Positions 59,346 through 64,000 of a DNA stretch of 64,000 nucleotides are shown piece by piece. How positions within the stretch are numbered: the first letter of the stretch is position 1; every line of letters begins with the position of its first letter. Source of the stretch: DATHWB01 sp035544575. GTDB lineage: Bacteria; Actinomycetota; Acidimicrobiia; Spongiisociales; ZC4RG35. The notes beneath the pieces are model-generated. The model had not been told where the DNA came from, did not search any database, and saw only the letters and a program-made list of their open reading frames with translations. The stretch lies in contig DATKEC010000083.1 in assembly GCA_035544575.1 (NCBI GenBank), positions 1 to 64,000 of the forward strand, in the 5' to 3' direction. The position numbers and the translations under genes are program-made.

Positions 59346-59891
59346 ATGAACCATCTGGCGCAGGCGACGATCCTCGCAGCCGAGGAGTCCGGCGACGGGG
59401 GCCTGGAGCTCCTGCTGCCGGCCACGCCCGAGCTGATCGCAGGCATCATTGCCTTTGCCCTCGTGTTCTTCTTCATCCGGTTGTGGGCGCTGCCCGCGAT
59501 CAACGAGTCGCTCGAGAATCGCCAGAAGGCGATCGGGGGCCAGATGGAGGAAGCCGAGAGGGCGAAGGCCGACGCTGAGAAGCTGCGTGCGGATTACGAG
59601 GCCCAGATGGCCGAGGCTCAGGCGGAAAAGACCCGGATCCTCGACGCGGCGCGCGGCGAAGCAGACACCGTGAAGGCCGATCTCATCGCCAAGGCGGAGG
59701 CTCAGGCAGCCGAGATCCTCGACAAGGCTCGCGCTGACGCCGCAGCTGAGAAGGCACGGGTCATGGCAGACGCCCAGCGTGAAGTGGCGAACCTGACGGT
59801 CGATCTCGCCGAGAAGGTGGTTGGAAGCAACCTCGACCGGCAGACCCAGCTCGGACTCGTCGAGCGCTACATCGCAGAACTGGAGCGATAG
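59346..59891 (+). CDS. atpF: ATP synthase Fo subunit b
   Basis: Peripheral stalk subunit of 181 residues. One transmembrane helix (about 30-50) is followed by a long charged Ala/Glu/Lys-rich helix that dimerises. It ends 0 nt before the atpH GTG. Standard b layout; no b-delta fusion as in mycobacteria. Confidence 0.93.
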   Translation: MNHLAQATILAAEESGDGGLELLLPATPELIAGIIAFALVFFFIRLWALPAINESLENRQKAIGGQMEEAERAKADAEKLRADYEAQMAEAQAEKTRILDAARGEADTVKADLIAKAEAQAAEILDKARADAAAEKARVMADAQREVANLTVDLAEKVVGSNLDRQTQLGLVERYIAELER

Positions 59892-60425
59892 GTGAGCGAG
59901 CGGATCGCAGGATACGCATCAGCCGCATTCGCCCTGGCTTCCGCCGAGGGCGAACTCGACCGTGTCGAACAGGAGCTCTTCGCAGTGGGTACAGCGGTGG
60001 AGACGTCGCCGGAACTCCGCGACGCCCTGACCAATCCCGCGCTTCCGCTCGAGCGCAAGGAACGAATCGTGCGCGACGTCGTCGGTGCCCACGCGTCCAG
60101 GGTCACCGTGAACCTCGTGTCGATGTTCATTGCGCAGGGTCGCGGCGGCGACCTTCCCGAGATCGCCGCCGCATTGACCGAGACACGGGCGGCTGCGGCC
60201 GGCAAGGCGGTGGCTGAGGTGCGAAGCGCCGTCCCGCTCGACGAGGCGACGATCGCCCGTCTGGCGGCGGCACTCGAACACAAGACGGGCCGTCCCGTCG
60301 AGATCAAGGCGATCGTCGATCCTTCCGTCCTCGGCGGCATCGTCACCAGGGTGGGCGACACGGTGATCGATGGTTCGGTCGCCCGACGGCTCCGCTCGCT
60401 TCGCCAAACCGTCCAGACTCGATAG
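59892..60425 (+). CDS. atpH: ATP synthase F1 subunit delta
   Basis: Delta subunit, 177 residues, links the b stalk to the top of F1. It has the N-terminal helical bundle (AGYASAAFALASAEGELDRVEQEL) and the C-terminal conserved VDPSVLGGIVTRVGDTVIDGSV. GTG start directly after the atpF stop. Separate from atpF, unlike the mycobacterial fusion. Confidence 0.93.
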   Translation: MSERIAGYASAAFALASAEGELDRVEQELFAVGTAVETSPELRDALTNPALPLERKERIVRDVVGAHASRVTVNLVSMFIAQGRGGDLPEIAAALTETRAAAAGKAVAEVRSAVPLDEATIARLAAALEHKTGRPVEIKAIVDPSVLGGIVTRVGDTVIDGSVARRLRSLRQTVQTR

Positions 60426-60434
60426 GGAAGGACC

Positions 60435-61979
60435 ATGTCAGAACTCACGATCAGTGCGCAGTCCATCACAGACGCGCTGAAGAAGAATCTCGCCGACTGG
60501 TCCCCGGAGACGACGGAGGAGACCGTTGGCTATGTGACCTCCATCGCCGACGGCGTGGCGCGGGTGGAAGGGCTGCCGAAGGTGATGGCCTCGGAGCTCC
60601 TGGAGTTCCCGGGCGGCCTGGCGGGCGTGACACTCAACATCGACGAGAACGACCTCGGCGTGGTTCTCATGGGTGAAGCGAGCCACATCCAGGAAGGCGA
60701 TCCCGTCAAGCAGACGGGCACGGTTCTCTCCGTTCCCGTCGGCGACGCCTTGCTCGGCCGTGTGGTCGATGCCCTCGGCAACCCGATCGACGGTGCCGGT
60801 CCGATCGAAACGACCGAGCGTCGCCTGCTCGAAACCCAGGCGCCCTCCGTCGTCGAGCGCCAACCGGTGAAGGAGCCGCTGCAGACGGGCATCAAGGCGA
60901 TCGACTCGATGACGCCGATCGGCCGCGGACAGCGCCAGCTCATCATCGGTGACCGCCAGACGGGCAAGACCGCTCTCCTGGTGGACACGATCATCAACCA
61001 AAAGCGGTACTGGGGCACCAAGAACGCCGTGAAGTGCATCTACGTCGCCATCGGCCAAAAGGCCTCGACGGTCGCCGAGGTCGTCGACACGCTCCGCGAG
61101 CACGGTGCCCTCGAGTACACGGTGGTCGTCAACGCCGCGGCGTCGGACGCTCCCGCCCTTCAGATGTATGCGCCGTATGCCGGTTCGGCCATCGGACAGC
61201 ATTGGATGTACAAGGGCGAGCACGCCCTCGTGATGTTCGACGACCTGTCCAAGCAGGCGGTCGCCTACCGGGAGATTTCACTGCTGCTCCGCCGTCCACC
61301 GGGCCGCGAGGCCTACCCGGGCGATGTGTTCTATCTGCACAGTCGCTTGCTGGAGCGCTGTGCGAAGCTCTCGAACGAACTCGGCGCGGGTTCCATGACC
61401 GGACTGCCCGTCATCGAGACCAAGGCGAACGACATCTCTGCCTACATCCCGACCAACGTGATCTCGATCACCGATGGGCAGGTGTTCCTCGAGACGGATC
61501 TGTTCTATCAGGGCATCCGGCCGGCGGTGAACGCCGGCACGTCGGTTTCCCGAGTGGGAGGCAATGCCCAGATAAAGGCGATGAGCAGGATCGCCGGTCC
61601 GCTTCGGCTGAATCTCGCCCAGTTCCGCGAACTGGCGGCGTTCGCCGAATTCGGCTCGGAGCTCGACGCCGCCTCACTCGCCCAGCTCGAACGCGGCCGC
61701 CGCGTGGTGGAGATCCTCAAACAGCCCCAGTTCCAGCCGCTCGCGGTCGAAGAGCAGGTGCTCGTGATCTATGCGGTGACCGAGGGCCTCACCGACGACG
61801 TCGCCGTCGGCGACATCCGCCGTTTCGAACTCGGCTTGCGCGAGTTCTTCAAGACCCGGTACAACCACCTGCTGGACGGAGTTCGGGAGACGGGCACCAT
61901 GGAGTCACCCGACGACTTCAAAGCAGCAGTCGGCGAGTTCAAGACGACGTTCGAACGCACGGCCGTGGTGGAGGAGTAG
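60435..61979 (+). CDS. atpA: ATP synthase F1 subunit alpha
   Basis: Non-catalytic nucleotide-binding subunit, 514 residues. The P-loop is GDRQTGKTAL, and the Arg finger lies in VSRVGGNAQIKAM. The VLSVPVGDALLGRVVDALG segment is canonical. No C-terminal mycobacterial-type extension is evident. GGAAGG precedes the ATG. Confidence 0.97.
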   Translation: MSELTISAQSITDALKKNLADWSPETTEETVGYVTSIADGVARVEGLPKVMASELLEFPGGLAGVTLNIDENDLGVVLMGEASHIQEGDPVKQTGTVLSVPVGDALLGRVVDALGNPIDGAGPIETTERRLLETQAPSVVERQPVKEPLQTGIKAIDSMTPIGRGQRQLIIGDRQTGKTALLVDTIINQKRYWGTKNAVKCIYVAIGQKASTVAEVVDTLREHGALEYTVVVNAAASDAPALQMYAPYAGSAIGQHWMYKGEHALVMFDDLSKQAVAYREISLLLRRPPGREAYPGDVFYLHSRLLERCAKLSNELGAGSMTGLPVIETKANDISAYIPTNVISITDGQVFLETDLFYQGIRPAVNAGTSVSRVGGNAQIKAMSRIAGPLRLNLAQFRELAAFAEFGSELDAASLAQLERGRRVVEILKQPQFQPLAVEEQVLVIYAVTEGLTDDVAVGDIRRFELGLREFFKTRYNHLLDGVRETGTMESPDDFKAAVGEFKTTFERTAVVEE

Positions 61980-61985
61980 CGACTC

Positions 61986-62864
61986 GTGGCAGGAGCCGGC
62001 CTTCGCGACACCCGCCGCCGCATACGCAGCATCGAGGCGACCAAGAAGATCACCCGCGCCATGGAGTTGATCGCGGCGTCGCGGATTCCCAAGGCTCAAG
62101 CCAGGGTGAACGCGTCCAAGCCTTACACCGCAAAGCTCGTCGAGGTCATAGAGAACGTGGGCGGCGCCGCCGGCACCACGTCGCATCCGCTGCTGGAACG
62201 CCGCGAGCCGCACACCGTCGGCATCGTCGTCGTCTCGAGCGACCGTGGTCTCGCCGGAGCCTACGCCACGAACGTCATACGACTCGCCGAGCGCAGGATG
62301 ATGGAGCACCGTCGCAACGGGATCGACGTCGAGTTGTTCGCGGTCGGCAAGAAAGCCCAGCAGTACTTCCGGTACCACGGATGGACGTTGCGGGGCACGT
62401 ATCTCGGAGTCACCGACACGCCGGGATACGGTGATGCCCGAGCCATCGCCAACGCCATCATGGATGCCTATGGGTCGGCCGAGATCGACGCCGTCGAAGC
62501 GTTCTACACCCGGTTCCAGTCCGCTTTGACCCAGATTCCGACCGCCGCCGAGCTGTTGCCGATCACACCGCCCACCGCTCAGACCACTGCAGGCGGGCCC
62601 AAGGCTGCCTACGAGTTCGAGCCGTCGCCGGCGGCGATCCTCGACCGGCTGCTTCCTCGATACGTCGAAGCGACGGTCTTCAACATGCTGCTGGAGGCCT
62701 CGGCCTCGGAGCATTCCGCCCGCCGTCGGGCCATGAAGGCTGCCACCGACAACGCCGAAGAATTGATCCGACTCCTGACGGTCCAGGCGAACCGGGCCCG
62801 CCAGGCAGAGATCACCACCGCCATCACTGAAATCGTGGGCGGCGCCGAAGCCCTCAAAGGGTGA
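61986..62864 (+). CDS. atpG: ATP synthase F1 subunit gamma
   Basis: Rotor shaft, 292 residues. The N-terminal helix LRDTRRRIRSIEATKKITRAMELIA and the C-terminal helix ENAEELIRLL-like region are typical; VVSSDRGLAGAYATNVIR is also conserved. GTG start 6 nt after the atpA stop. Confidence 0.96.
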   Translation: MAGAGLRDTRRRIRSIEATKKITRAMELIAASRIPKAQARVNASKPYTAKLVEVIENVGGAAGTTSHPLLERREPHTVGIVVVSSDRGLAGAYATNVIRLAERRMMEHRRNGIDVELFAVGKKAQQYFRYHGWTLRGTYLGVTDTPGYGDARAIANAIMDAYGSAEIDAVEAFYTRFQSALTQIPTAAELLPITPPTAQTTAGGPKAAYEFEPSPAAILDRLLPRYVEATVFNMLLEASASEHSARRRAMKAATDNAEELIRLLTVQANRARQAEITTAITEIVGGAEALKG

Positions 62865-62891
62865 GTCTGACCGTTCTGAAGGAGCGAGCAC

Positions 62892-64000
62892 ATGTCTGAG
62901 AGCACACCGAGCGGGCGGATCGTCAAAGTCGCCGGCCCCGTGGTTGACGCCGAGTTTCCCCCCGGCGCTCTGCCCGAGATCAACTTTGCCGTGGAGATCG
63001 ACATCCACCTCGGAGGCGTCGAGAAGACCATCATCGGCGAAGTCGCCCAGCACGTGGGCAACAACGTCGTCCGCATCGTCGCCATGGCCCCCACCGACGG
63101 CCTCACCCGTGGAGCCCAGGTGCGCAACCTGGGCGAACCCATCACCGTACCGGTCGGCGACCAGGTGCTCGGTCACATCTTCAACGTGTGGGGTGACTCC
63201 CTCGACGCGCCGGATCAGGAGTTCGGTGAGCCCCGCTGGCCGATCCACCGCCAACCGCCCGCATTCGAAGATGTCGAGCCGCAGCGCAAGGTCTTCGAAA
63301 CCGGCATCAAGGTGCTCGACCTCGTCTGCCCCTACCTCGAAGGCGGCAAGATCGGGCTGTTCGGCGGCGCCGGCGTCGGCAAGACGGTGCTCATCCAGGA
63401 GATGATCAACCGGGTCGCCACCCAACACGGTGGTGTGTCGGTGTTCGCTGGTGTCGGCGAACGCACTCGGGAGGGCAACGACCTCTTCCTCGAGATGCAG
63501 GAGTCGGGCGTGATCGACAAGGCTGCCCTCGTGTTCGGGCAGATGGACGAGCCTCCCGGCGTGCGGCTGCGGGTGGCGCTGTCGGCGCTCACCATGGCCG
63601 AGTACTTCCGTGACGTCCAGAACCAGGACGTGCTGTTGTTCGTCGACAACATCTTCCGCTTCACACAGGCCGGTTCTGAGGTCTCCACCCTGCTCGGCCG
63701 GATGCCGTCCGAGGTGGGCTACCAGCCGACACTGTCCGACGAGATGGGCCTCCTCCAGGAGCGCATCACCTCCCTCAAGGGCAAGTCGATCACTTCGTTG
63801 CAGGCGATCTACGTGCCCGCCGACGACATCACCGACCCGGCGCCGCACACCGCTTTCGCCCACCTCGACGCCACCACCGTGTTGTCTCGTCCCCTGACGG
63901 CGCTCGGCATCTACCCCGCGGTGGACCCGCTCGACTCGACGAGTCGGGCGCTCGACCCCCAGATCATCGGCGACGAGCACTACGCGGTGACGGTCGAAGT
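62892..64000 (+). CDS. atpD: ATP synthase F1 subunit beta (3' truncated by window end)
   Basis: Catalytic subunit; the first 369 codons are present. Motifs are GGAGVGKTVLIQEM (P-loop), the catalytic Glu in GVGERTREGNDL, VFGQMDEPPGVR, and LLFVDNIFRFTQAGSEVS. The frame continues off the window. atpC (epsilon) should follow outside. GGAGCGAG precedes the ATG at 62892. Confidence 0.97.
   Translation, partial: MSESTPSGRIVKVAGPVVDAEFPPGALPEINFAVEIDIHLGGVEKTIIGEVAQHVGNNVVRIVAMAPTDGLTRGAQVRNLGEPITVPVGDQVLGHIFNVWGDSLDAPDQEFGEPRWPIHRQPPAFEDVEPQRKVFETGIKVLDLVCPYLEGGKIGLFGGAGVGKTVLIQEMINRVATQHGGVSVFAGVGERTREGNDLFLEMQESGVIDKAALVFGQMDEPPGVRLRVALSALTMAEYFRDVQNQDVLLFVDNIFRFTQAGSEVSTLLGRMPSEVGYQPTLSDEMGLLQERITSLKGKSITSLQAIYVPADDITDPAPHTAFAHLDATTVLSRPLTALGIYPAVDPLDSTSRALDPQIIGDEHYAVTVE

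Noticed and set aside
61905..63980. A 691-codon antisense open frame opposite atpG and atpD
   Set aside because: It is the mirror of strongly conserved ATP synthase genes, with His/Val/Gly-rich repetitive composition.

Overview
The window is GC-rich, gene-dense bacterial DNA that reads as an ordinary chromosomal segment of an actinobacterium. The evidence is a WhiB regulator, a DUF3107 protein, an Asn/Arg/Gly-rich insertion in Rho, a galU-moeA/glp-moaC-sepX-like neighbourhood, and many genes with a TAnnnT box only 6-9 nt before the start codon, as expected for leaderless mRNAs. A deep-branching class such as Acidimicrobiia is my best guess, from the overall gene mix only. There is no phage, transposase, CRISPR array or rRNA operon.

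Layout. 1-16.3 kb is an amine/polyamine region. A PotABCD-type ABC importer is followed by a translationally coupled set (GABA-type aminotransferase, C45 Ntn-hydrolase, GNAT acetyltransferase, amidohydrolase). Then come an agmatinase-family ureohydrolase, an aldehyde dehydrogenase, a second class III aminotransferase, another GNAT, a PuuB-like FAD oxidase and a thiamine-diphosphate enzyme. Together they could import polyamines and convert them through aldehyde and GABA intermediates. 16.3-31.6 kb is housekeeping: uppP, plsY, galU, moeA/glp, moaC, a SepX/GlpR-like membrane protein, a translin homologue, tRNA-Ala, an HExxH lipoprotein, then rsmI, abrB, tatD, rsmA, ispE, tRNA-Gln, glmU, prs.

31.6-39.8 kb carries whiB, a glycerophosphodiesterase, a YqeY protein, a two-gene operon of a D-2-hydroxyacid dehydrogenase and a convincing phosphoenolpyruvate mutase (phosphonate biosynthesis), 4-hydroxyphenylpyruvate dioxygenase, and an ATP-dependent DNA ligase convergent with Ku (end joining). 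39.8-46.6 kb is hom-thrC-rho-rpmE-DUF1385-prfA. 47-54 kb holds an orphan permease pair, tRNA-Gln and tRNA-Glu, and a subtilisin-like protease with 16 SWSG-type pentapeptide repeats whose stop codon overlaps the start of a membrane GAF-GGDEF-EAL protein. 54-64 kb has an SDR protein lacking the catalytic Tyr, an orphan sugar-type ABC ATPase, glyA and the F1Fo ATP synthase operon (atpZ/I-B-E-F-H-A-G-D, the last cut by the window end).

Most interesting are the PEP mutase-dehydrogenase pair with no recognisable phosphonopyruvate decarboxylase, the SWSG-protease/c-di-GMP protein pair, the C45-GNAT-amidohydrolase block inside the polyamine region, a bacterial translin beside a putative Glp-GlpR division pair, and widespread leaderless-type promoters. 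All calls come from reading the sequence; no database search was run.
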